The notes beneath the pieces are model-generated. The model did no database searches and had not been told where the DNA came from. It saw only the letters and a program-made list of their open reading frames with translations. Positions 1 to 6,456 of a DNA stretch of 9,993 nucleotides are shown piece after piece (position 1 is the stretch's first letter; the number at the start of each line of letters is the position of its first letter). The position numbers and the translations under genes were made by a program. This stretch comes from Prevotellaceae bacterium (lineage in GTDB: Bacteria > Bacteroidota > Bacteroidia > Bacteroidales > Bacteroidaceae), in the NCBI GenBank assembly GCA_031262265.1, contig JAISIB010000129.1:1-9993 (forward strand), in the 5' to 3' direction.

Positions 1-1929
1 GGACATTCATTCCTTATAAACTTTATCTCCGGAAATTTTCCGTTTTCAAAAGATGATAAAATCTCGTTATTAGAAATAAGTTCGTTGCGCGACCGTGCTT
101 ACAAGTTGATGGAACTGCTTAATCAGGAAATGCAATTGGTGGATTTGAAAGATTCCATTAAACAGCGAACGACGAAAGAGATTACGCAGCAGCATCGAGA
201 ATATCTATTGCAGCAGCAAATAAAAGCGATCCAAGACGAATTGGGCGGTAACACGCAGCAACAGGAAATAGAAGAAATGCGTGCCCGCGCGAAGACTATG
301 AAATGGACAAAGGACGTGGGAGAGTATTTTGAGAAAGAATTGCAAAAGTTGGAGCGCATTCATCCGCAGTCGGGCGATTATAACGTACAACTCACGTACG
401 TTCAGATGATGTTGACTTTGCCGTGGGGCGTTTATACCAAAGATAATTTGAATATCAAGCAAGCCGAGCGTATTTTAAACAAGGATCACTACGGCATGAA
501 GAAGGTAAAAGAACGTATCCTTGAACATTTGGCCGTGTTGCAGTTGCGCAAGGACATGAAGTCGCCTATTATTTGTCTTTATGGCCCTCCGGGCGTAGGA
601 AAAACTTCGCTAGGGAAATCTATTGCGGCAGCCTTGAAACGTAAGTACGTGCGTATGTCATTGGGCGGCGTACATGATGAAGCCGAGATTCGAGGTCATC
701 GCAGGACTTATATCGGTGCGATGTGCGGGCGTATTATGAAAGGTATCGAAAAAGCCGGTTCCTCCAATCCGGTCTTTATTCTGGATGAGATAGACAAGGT
801 TGGCGCGGATACGCACCACGGCGATCCGTCGGCGGCGCTTTTGGAGGTACTGGATCCCGAGCAAAATAATGCTTTCCATGATAATTATTTGGATGTGGAC
901 TTCGATTTGTCCAATGTGCTCTTCGTTGCGACCGCTAACAACGTCAATGCGATTCCTGCGCCACTACTCGACCGAATGGAACTCATAGAGATCAGTGGAT
1001 ATATTACGCAGGAAAAGGTGCAAATAGCCCAGCAGCATTTGATACCAAAGGCGATGGAAGCCACCGGACTAAATAATATGCCGACGGGGACAGCACTAAA
1101 ATTCCAGAAAGCTACGCTGGAACAGATCATTGAAAGTTATACGCGCGAAAGCGGGGTACGTATGCTGGAACAGAAGATAGATAAAATCATGCGCAAACTG
1201 GCGCGTCGCTATATCACGCAAGGAAAATCATCGGATTTTACTACGGAAATTCATCCGGAAGATTTGAAAGATTATTTAGGGATTGCCGAATACACGCGCG
1301 ACAATTATCAAGGAAACAAGTATGCCGGAGTAGTGACCGGACTGGCTTGGACAGCCGTCGGTGGAGAGATTCTGTTTATAGAAACCAGCCTTAGTCGCGG
1401 AAAAGGCAGCAAGCTGACGCTCACAGGTAACTTGGGTGATGTGATGAAGGAGTCGGCTATGCTGGCATTGGAGTATATTAAAGCACATGCTTACCTATTA
1501 AATATAGATATGTCTCTCTTTGAGCATTGGAACATACATGTGCACGTACCGGAAGGAGCTATCCCGAAAGACGGACCTTCGGCCGGAATCACAATGGCTA
1601 CTTCGTTGGCTTCTGCACTGACGCAACGCAAAGTGCGGCCTCATTTGGCTATGACGGGAGAAATCACATTGCGTGGCAAAGTCTTGCCCGTAGGCGGCAT
1701 TAAAGAGAAAATATTGGCCGCCAAACGTGCGGGAATTACCGATATTATCCTGAGCCGCGAGAATCAAAAGAACATTGAAGAAATAGAAGCCATCTATCTG
1801 AAAAAACTGACGTTCCATTATGTAGATGACATACGCGAAGTACTCGAATTCGCTTTGCTGGATGAGAAAGTGGCCGATGCTATTGATTTTTCGGTGGCGA
1901 ACGAACAAACAAAGCCCTCTCGCGTATGA
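1..1929 (+). CDS. lon: ATP-dependent Lon protease, 5'-truncated by window edge
   Basis: Cytosolic AAA+ serine protease that unfolds and degrades misfolded and regulatory proteins. The frame is open from base 1, and the residues before the first possible start (TTG at 85) still read as Lon N-domain, so the gene begins upstream; about 642 codons are present, and full-length Lon proteins are usually about 800 residues. Visible in order (window codons): coiled-coil N-domain end with REYLLQQQIKAIQDELG (about 67-83), Walker A GPPGVGKTS (195-203), Walker B VFILDEID (258-265), sensor-2 region SGVRMLEQKI, then the protease domain with catalytic Ser in PKDGPSAG (codon 527, bases 1579-1581) and catalytic Lys in GGIKEK (codon 570, bases 1708-1710), 43 residues apart as in E. 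coli Lon. It should be active. One oddity is Cys in GAMCGRI, where I expect Pro. The stop overlaps the tgt start (ATGA), suggesting translational coupling. Confidence 0.97.
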   Translation, partial: GHSFLINFISGNFPFSKDDKISLLEISSLRDRAYKLMELLNQEMQLVDLKDSIKQRTTKEITQQHREYLLQQQIKAIQDELGGNTQQQEIEEMRARAKTMKWTKDVGEYFEKELQKLERIHPQSGDYNVQLTYVQMMLTLPWGVYTKDNLNIKQAERILNKDHYGMKKVKERILEHLAVLQLRKDMKSPIICLYGPPGVGKTSLGKSIAAALKRKYVRMSLGGVHDEAEIRGHRRTYIGAMCGRIMKGIEKAGSSNPVFILDEIDKVGADTHHGDPSAALLEVLDPEQNNAFHDNYLDVDFDLSNVLFVATANNVNAIPAPLLDRMELIEISGYITQEKVQIAQQHLIPKAMEATGLNNMPTGTALKFQKATLEQIIESYTRESGVRMLEQKIDKIMRKLARRYITQGKSSDFTTEIHPEDLKDYLGIAEYTRDNYQGNKYAGVVTGLAWTAVGGEILFIETSLSRGKGSKLTLTGNLGDVMKESAMLALEYIKAHAYLLNIDMSLFEHWNIHVHVPEGAIPKDGPSAGITMATSLASALTQRKVRPHLAMTGEITLRGKVLPVGGIKEKILAAKRAGITDIILSRENQKNIEEIEAIYLKKLTFHYVDDIREVLEFALLDEKVADAIDFSVANEQTKPSRV

Positions 1930-3056
1930 CGTTTGAACTGCAATACACGGACACGAAAACTCAGGCGCGCGCCGGACGTATCGTCACTGACCACGGAGTC
2001 GTTGAAACGCCGATATTCATGCCTGTGGGGACGGCCGGGACGGTAAAAGCTGTGCATATTGATGAATTAAAAGAAGATATCAACGCTCAAATTATACTCG
2101 GGAATACGTATCATTTGTATTTGAGACCGGGTACCGGTATCTTGGAGGCAGCCGGTGGATTGCACAAGTTCAATGGTTTCGACAGGCCTATGCTAACGGA
2201 TAGCGGCGGCTATCAGGTTTTTTCGTTGGCAGGTATTCGTAAGCTGCGCGAAGAAGGTGCTGAGTTTCGCTCACACATTGACGGTAGCAAGCATATCTTT
2301 ACTCCTGAGAGTGTCGTGGATATTCAGCGTAGCATCGGGGCGGATATTATGATGGCATTCGACGAGTGTCCGCCGGGAACGTCGGATTATAGCTATGCCA
2401 AGGACTCGATGAAGCTGACACATCGTTGGCTCGATCGCTGCATCCGTCGCTTTGACGAGACAGAACCTAAATACGGTTACACCCAAGCTCTTTTTCCTAT
2501 CGTACAAGGTTGCGTTTATCCCGACCTGCGGCGCGAATCGGCAGAATATGTCTTGTCGAAAGAAGCTGCGGGCAACGCCATCGGCGGATTGGCCGTTGGC
2601 GAACCGGTAGAGCAGATGTATGAAATGATAGAGTTGGTAAACGGCATCTTGCCCAGAGAAAAGCCGCGTTATTTAATGGGTGTGGGAACACCGGCGAATA
2701 TCCTTGAAGGGATAGAGCGCGGGGTGGATATGTTCGACTGTGTCATGCCTACCAGAAACGGGCGAAATGGAATGATATTCACACAAAATGGAATCATGAA
2801 CATGCGCAATAAAAAATGGGAGTCTGATTTCGAACCGATCGAAGCCGGTGGGGCATCACGCGTAGATACGCTGTATAGCCGCGCCTATCTACGGCATTTA
2901 TTCCACGCGCAGGAGATGCTGGCCATGCAGATTGCTTCGGTGCACAATCTGGCTTTTTATTTATGGCTGGTTCGTGAAGCGCGTAAGCATATTATACAAG
3001 GTGATTTCGCGACTTGGAAACCACGTATGGTAGAGAGAGTTTCCACTCGATTATAG
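1926..3056 (+). CDS. tgt: Queuine/preQ1 tRNA-ribosyltransferase (TGT)
   Basis: Exchanges guanine 34 in the anticodon of GUN tRNAs (Asp, Asn, His, Tyr) for preQ1, a step of queuosine biosynthesis, in the cytosol. The 376-residue length is normal. Family motifs seen: GNTYHLYLRPG (59-69), DSGGYQVFSL with the base-binding/acid Asp92, the GGLAVGEP loop, and FDCVMPTRNGRNG with the nucleophilic Asp271. The usual zinc site is changed: bacterial TGTs normally carry a CxCxxC triplet plus a His, but aligning on SRAYL puts Gly309, Ser311 and Asp314 at the cysteine positions, while His340 (in SVHNLAFY) is kept. I recall that other Bacteroidota TGTs look similar, so this is probably a lineage trait and not decay. 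The start is set by the ATGA overlap with lon; the next gene begins 7 bp after the stop, consistent with one operon. Confidence 0.96.
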   Translation: MTFELQYTDTKTQARAGRIVTDHGVVETPIFMPVGTAGTVKAVHIDELKEDINAQIILGNTYHLYLRPGTGILEAAGGLHKFNGFDRPMLTDSGGYQVFSLAGIRKLREEGAEFRSHIDGSKHIFTPESVVDIQRSIGADIMMAFDECPPGTSDYSYAKDSMKLTHRWLDRCIRRFDETEPKYGYTQALFPIVQGCVYPDLRRESAEYVLSKEAAGNAIGGLAVGEPVEQMYEMIELVNGILPREKPRYLMGVGTPANILEGIERGVDMFDCVMPTRNGRNGMIFTQNGIMNMRNKKWESDFEPIEAGGASRVDTLYSRAYLRHLFHAQEMLAMQIASVHNLAFYLWLVREARKHIIQGDFATWKPRMVERVSTRL

Positions 3057-3063
3057 AGAAAAC

Positions 3064-4167
3064 ATGGGAATGAAGCGTCGTAAATATTTAAAGCGGTTGG
3101 ACGTCTATCTAATGAAGAAGTTCCTGGGCACGTATCTCTTTGCCATTGCATTGATATTGTCCATCGCCGTCGTTTTCGACTTCAACGAGAAAGTAGATAA
3201 GTTTATAACGAACGAAGCTCCATGGCGTGCGATCATATTCGATTACTATCTCAACTTCGTTCCTTACTTCGCAAATTTGTTCAGCCCGCTCTTCGTATTT
3301 ATTTCCGTGATATTCTTCACTTCCAAACTGGCCGAGAATTCGGAAATCGTCGCTATGTTCTCCGGTGGCATGAGTTTCAAGCGTATGTTTCGTCCGTACA
3401 TGCTTTCGGCGGCACTCATTGCGTTGGCCACCTTTCTATTGAGCGCGTACATCATTCCGCGCGGCAGCGTGGTGCGGCTGGATTTTGAAGACCGGTACGT
3501 TAAGAAAAAGAAGGTGACGACTGCGCGCAATATCCAATTGGAAGTGGATACCGGATTGATTGCTTATCTCGAACGGTATCAGGATTACAACCATACGGGC
3601 TATCGTTTTTCGCTTGATAAGTTTGAAGATCGCAAATTGGTCTCTCGTCTGACGGCACGGAGTATCACCTATGATACTACGCAGGTGAATAAGTGGACGC
3701 TCAATGATTATACGATTCGCGACCTGCACGGATTGAAAGAAAGGATAGTGACGGGAGCGAAACAAGATACGATCTTACAGATGGATCCTTCGGACTTCCT
3801 GATCAGTGCCAAGCAGCAAGAGACTATGACAAGCCCGCAGTTGAGCGAATACATCAGCAAGCAACGACAACGCGGCTTCGCCAATATCAAAGAGTTTGAG
3901 ATAGAGTATTACCAACGTATCGCCATGTCGTTCGCCTCGTTTATTCTGACGGCAATCGGTTTGTCGTTAGCTTCACGCAAGACGCGGGGCGGCATGGGAC
4001 TCCACTTGGGTATCGGATTGGCACTTAGTTTCTCATACATTCTCTTCCAAAGCATCTCATCGACATTTGCTGTCAACGGAAATGCCTCACCCGTTCTCGC
4101 CGTATGGATTCCTAATGTTCTTTATGCGTTGATAGCGGTGTTTTTGTACGTGAGGGCGCCCAAGTAG
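3064..4167 (+). CDS. LptF/LptG-type LPS export permease (YjgP/YjgQ family)
   Basis: Inner-membrane subunit of the LptBFG ABC transporter, which extracts lipopolysaccharide and passes it to the Lpt bridge. The 367 residues show the family layout: three N-terminal membrane segments (about 20-40, 62-86, 108-130), a central soluble periplasmic domain (about 135-285, where a beta-jellyroll is expected), and three C-terminal segments (about 287-305, 313-333, 342-363). The SKLAENSEIVAMFSGG stretch (87-102) after TM2 is the family's signature coupling region, followed by KRMFRPY. LptF and LptG are paralogues and I cannot tell which this is, so no symbol is given. The start could be ATG 3064 or ATG 3070; no ribosome binding site decides between them. 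It follows tgt by 7 bp and ends 1 bp from the convergent response-regulator gene, leaving no room for an intergenic terminator. Confidence 0.92.
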   Translation: MGMKRRKYLKRLDVYLMKKFLGTYLFAIALILSIAVVFDFNEKVDKFITNEAPWRAIIFDYYLNFVPYFANLFSPLFVFISVIFFTSKLAENSEIVAMFSGGMSFKRMFRPYMLSAALIALATFLLSAYIIPRGSVVRLDFEDRYVKKKKVTTARNIQLEVDTGLIAYLERYQDYNHTGYRFSLDKFEDRKLVSRLTARSITYDTTQVNKWTLNDYTIRDLHGLKERIVTGAKQDTILQMDPSDFLISAKQQETMTSPQLSEYISKQRQRGFANIKEFEIEYYQRIAMSFASFILTAIGLSLASRKTRGGMGLHLGIGLALSFSYILFQSISSTFAVNGNASPVLAVWIPNVLYALIAVFLYVRAPK

Positions 4168-4168
4168 C

Positions 4169-4573
4169 CTATGTCCACGTCAATGCGGGGAAGTATTTAG
4201 ACAAACAATTGCGGAGGGTATTCAGCGTAATCGGTTTCACCAATACTTCGGTAGCTCCGGCAGCCATAGCCGCTTCGCGATCGCTACTGAAAGCATAAGC
4301 CGTTTGCATAATGATAGGTATCTCGGGGTCTTGTTTCCGGATGATACCGGTAGCTTCCAGTCCGGTCATGATCGGCATCTTGATGTCCATCAACAAAGCG
4401 TGTGTCTTGTCATGGTATTGCTCGAACAAATCGACCATCTCTTGTCCGTTTTTTGCCCACTCTATGTCACACTTTTTACCGATAATAGCCTTTATCAGTT
4501 TAAAGTTGCTGTCATCGTCCTCGGCAACTAAGATAAACGGGCGAAATGTTCCGGTGTTAGAATCCGTATCCAT
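4169..4573 (-). CDS. Single-domain response regulator (CheY-like receiver)
   Basis: A 134-residue protein consisting of one receiver (REC) domain and no output domain. Receiver hallmarks are all present: the acidic cluster VAEDDDSN (Glu18-Asp19-Asp20), the phospho-acceptor Asp63 in LLMDIKMPIMTG, the switch Thr91 in IIMQTAYAF, and the conserved Lys113 in VLVKPI. It should therefore be phosphorylated by a histidine kinase and act through protein contacts. The domain most resembles the receivers found at the end of hybrid histidine kinases; no kinase is encoded in this window. The only reasonable start is ATG at 4573, with about ten residues before the fold begins. It is convergent with the LptF/LptG-type gene (stops 1 bp apart) and divergent from the metal efflux operon across 115 bp. 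A link to metal sensing is possible from position only. Signalling partner unknown. Confidence 0.9.
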   Translation of the reverse strand: MDTDSNTGTFRPFILVAEDDDSNFKLIKAIIGKKCDIEWAKNGQEMVDLFEQYHDKTHALLMDIKMPIMTGLEATGIIRKQDPEIPIIMQTAYAFSSDREAAMAAGATEVLVKPITLNTLRNCLSKYFPALTWT

Positions 4574-4688
4574 AGGAATGTCTTAATGAGTTGAAAAAAT
4601 GTTATTAATTCGGGCGCAAGTTAGAAAAAAAAAGTGAGAGCGGTTCGGAAAGTGAATAAAAGTTTAACTTTGCGCAGATTTTTTTGGT
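4574..4688. other. Divergent AT-rich intergenic region
   Basis: This 115-bp stretch separates the minus-strand response regulator from the plus-strand metal operon, so it must hold both promoters unless one gene is transcribed from elsewhere. It contains an A9 run near 4625-4633 and a T-run just before the 4689 start. The plus-strand promoter is listed separately. For the minus strand, the sequence TAACTTG (reverse complement of 4617-4623) resembles the phylum's -7 box with one T missing, but no matching upstream box was seen. No convincing metal-regulator operator palindrome was found. Confidence 0.6.
4644..4672 (+). promoter_or_regulatory. Bacteroides-type promoter of the metal efflux operon
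   Basis: TAACTTTG at 4665-4672 matches the Bacteroidota -7 consensus TAnnTTTG exactly. A weak -33 element, TTCG at 4644-4647 (consensus TTTG), lies 17 bp upstream. Transcription would begin about 6-8 bases after the box, giving a leader of only about 10 nucleotides before the ATG at 4689. This is inferred from the motif; the -33 match is imperfect and the spacing slightly short. Confidence 0.5.
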
Positions 4689-5138
4689 ATGAGAAAGGGA
4701 AGAGCATACATATCCGTGTTGTTTTTGTGGCTTAGCCTTGTCATTGTGGCCGCTCCGATGGTGCAACATCATCACCATCATGACCGTTCCGATGGCAACG
4801 AACTTTGTATGAAGAACGACCTGCTCGCCGGTTTAGACGGTTGTACCGACGTCTGCCACGATCATAGTCACAATCATGCGGAGACGGGAGATCCCTGCGG
4901 CGCGGACAATTGCTTAGCCAAAGCACTCACGCAAGCCGTGTTACTACAAGGGAATGCTGCCTCTCTGAGCGGCTTTGTTGTTACCATAACTCCCTTGCCC
5001 GTTTTTCTTATCTCGTTAGTTAGTACATCTTTTCCCTCGCTTATAACGGAATCTCACCGAGTCTTTTACATCGAGTCTCTTCATGCTGTCTCATGCGTGC
5101 GAGCAGGTGGACTGCGCGCCCCTCCTTTTGTAGGATAA
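4689..5138 (+). CDS. Small secreted His/Cys-rich protein, putative periplasmic metal binder
   Basis: A 149-residue protein of unknown function. Residues 1-22 look like a signal peptide or membrane anchor (basic start, then VLFLWLSLVIVAA). Directly after comes a run of five histidines (27-31), then a cysteine/histidine-rich stretch: Cys40, Cys52, Cys56, HDHSHNH (57-63), Cys70 and Cys75. Such clusters are well suited to binding Zn, Ni, Co or Cu ions. The C-terminal half has no His/Cys cluster; it holds a proline-broken hydrophobic segment (about 96-111) and a tail with Cys136 and LRAPPF near the end. Small His-rich proteins of this kind commonly precede CusB-like genes in Bacteroidota (I recall the name DUF6769, not verified). 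It is the first gene of the efflux operon, 93 bp before the adaptor, and may bind or sense metal for the pump. Reading-frame support is good; function is inferred. Confidence 0.8.
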   Translation: MRKGRAYISVLFLWLSLVIVAAPMVQHHHHHDRSDGNELCMKNDLLAGLDGCTDVCHDHSHNHAETGDPCGADNCLAKALTQAVLLQGNAASLSGFVVTITPLPVFLISLVSTSFPSLITESHRVFYIESLHAVSCVRAGGLRAPPFVG

Positions 5139-5158
5139 ATCCCTTTTATTCTTTCTAA

Positions 5159-5202
5159 CGGCTTTGTACATCCAAGCCGAATTGATTCTCCGTTTCGGAG
5201 GA
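5159..5202 (+). promoter_or_regulatory. Two tandem hairpins in the leader before the adaptor gene
   Basis: The 93-bp gap between the small His-rich gene and the adaptor gene contains two inverted repeats. The first pairs 5159-5164 with 5174-5179 (CGGCTT/AAGCCG, 9-nt loop). The second pairs 5186-5192 with 5196-5202 (core CTCCG/CGGAG, TTT loop, one G-T wobble). Neither is followed by a real T-run, so neither looks like a standard intrinsic terminator. They could slow or partly stop transcription, protect the downstream mRNA from decay, or be chance pairings. Confidence 0.3.
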
Positions 5203-5231
5203 GAGTTATTATCTATCTAAACAACTGAATA

Positions 5232-6431
5232 ATGAAACGTATTACTTTTTATCTTGTTTGCTCCCTCTTTCTTTTAGGAAGCTGCCACAATCATTCGCAC
5301 ACCGCGCATACATCCGAAACGACGGATGAACACGCACATGTGCATACGCACGATGATCATGATCACGAGCATGAAGCAGATGCGCATAGTCATGCGCATG
5401 ATGCTGACGACATACTGATAGAACCCGAGAAGGCTGCCGCTGCCGGTATCCGTAGCGAAGAAATTCAGCCGAAAGAGTTTCATTCCGTTATTAAGGTAGG
5501 CGGTGAGCTGCTGGCCGCACCTACGGACGAAACGATAGTAGTCGCTACCATTTCCGGCGTAGTACGCTTTATGCAGCCGCTTGCGGCAGGTAGCTCCGTG
5601 CGCGAAGGTTCCACGCTGATCGCTCTTTCTACCAGCAATATGGACGAAGGCGATCACATCGCCAAAGATTTGGCCGCCTACGAGATGGCTAAGCGTGAAT
5701 ATGAGCGTTTGTTGCCGTTGTTCGAACGTCGTATCATTACGGAACGAGAATTCAATCAAGTCAAATTAGACTATGAAAATGCGCGTATTAGCTACGATGC
5801 TATCGCCGGAGATGCGTCCGTTGGCGGTCAACGCGTGCCGGCACCCATATCCGGTTATGTCTCCGAAGTAATTGCCCGCGAAGGTGATTATGTAACCATC
5901 GGTTCTCCTGTTCTTCGATTAAGTCAGCATCGTACGTTCTGGCTGCGCGCCGACGTGCCGCTACGTTATTATGGCGAATTGAACCGTGTATGGTCGGCCA
6001 ATTATCGTCCGGCGTACACCGATTCCGTATATCGTTTGTCAGACGGTGGAGGAAAGTTGCTTACTTACGGTCGAACCACGAATGGAGAACGTACCTCGTT
6101 CGTGCCGGTTACCTTTGAAATACGCGAGGACGATGAGAAATTATTGGCAGGAACTTATGCGGACGTATATCTACTGACAAAGTCCCGACCAAATACGCTG
6201 ACTGTGCCGCGTAGCGCGTTGATGGAAGAATTGGGTACCTATTATGTGTACGTACAAGAGAGTGATCATAGCTATCGGAAGCAAGAAGTGGAGATAGGCG
6301 CGGACGACGGGAGAGAAGTGGAGCTGCTAACGGGTATTCATGCAGGCGATCGAGTGGTTGTCGAAGGAGCTTATGAGATAAAGCTGGCTTCCGTGTCGAA
6401 TATCATACCGCCGCATACGCACGAACACTAA
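5232..6431 (+). CDS. His-rich lipoprotein RND periplasmic adaptor (CusB/CzcB-like)
   Basis: Membrane-fusion subunit that joins the RND pump to the outer membrane channel. The N-terminus is a lipoprotein signal with lipobox LLGSC (Cys18). Residues 19-56 hold 14 histidines in HxH and DHDH arrangements, and the protein ends in HTHEH, so both termini could bind metal. The adaptor core follows: barrel-sandwich (lipoyl) halves at about 102-133 (TISGVVRFM) and 201-231 (VPAPISGYVSEV), separated by a helical hairpin at about 138-193, then the beta-barrel and membrane-proximal domains (about 235-390) with the motif TLTVPRSALMEELGTYYVYV. Length (399) is normal. E. coli CusB binds copper through N-terminal methionines; here that region is His-rich with no Met. 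The start ATG 5232 directly precedes the signal peptide; no Shine-Dalgarno is visible. The pump gene starts 25 bp downstream. Metal specificity is unproven. Confidence 0.93.
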   Translation: MKRITFYLVCSLFLLGSCHNHSHTAHTSETTDEHAHVHTHDDHDHEHEADAHSHAHDADDILIEPEKAAAAGIRSEEIQPKEFHSVIKVGGELLAAPTDETIVVATISGVVRFMQPLAAGSSVREGSTLIALSTSNMDEGDHIAKDLAAYEMAKREYERLLPLFERRIITEREFNQVKLDYENARISYDAIAGDASVGGQRVPAPISGYVSEVIAREGDYVTIGSPVLRLSQHRTFWLRADVPLRYYGELNRVWSANYRPAYTDSVYRLSDGGGKLLTYGRTTNGERTSFVPVTFEIREDDEKLLAGTYADVYLLTKSRPNTLTVPRSALMEELGTYYVYVQESDHSYRKQEVEIGADDGREVELLTGIHAGDRVVVEGAYEIKLASVSNIIPPHTHEH

Positions 6432-6456
6432 TCTTTCATCACTAACATAGAATATT

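Noticed and set aside
4311..4586. 91-codon plus-strand open frame across the response regulator
   Set aside because: Overlaps the complete receiver domain on the other strand, whose catalytic residues are all present; the plus-strand product has no known motif.
4583..4608. TTAAT/ATTAA inverted repeat in the divergent intergenic region, considered as an operator
   Set aside because: Only 5-bp AT-only arms in AT-rich DNA; expected by chance and not like a known metal-regulator site.
5131..5155. GGATAAATCC followed by T-rich sequence at the end of the small His-rich gene, considered as a terminator
   Set aside because: The stem would be 4 bp with a 2-nt loop, which cannot form a stable hairpin.
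5274..5759. 161-codon open frame on the minus strand inside the adaptor gene
   Set aside because: It lies wholly opposite a convincing adaptor gene. It has no recognisable domain and reads as a translation of the complementary His-rich codons.
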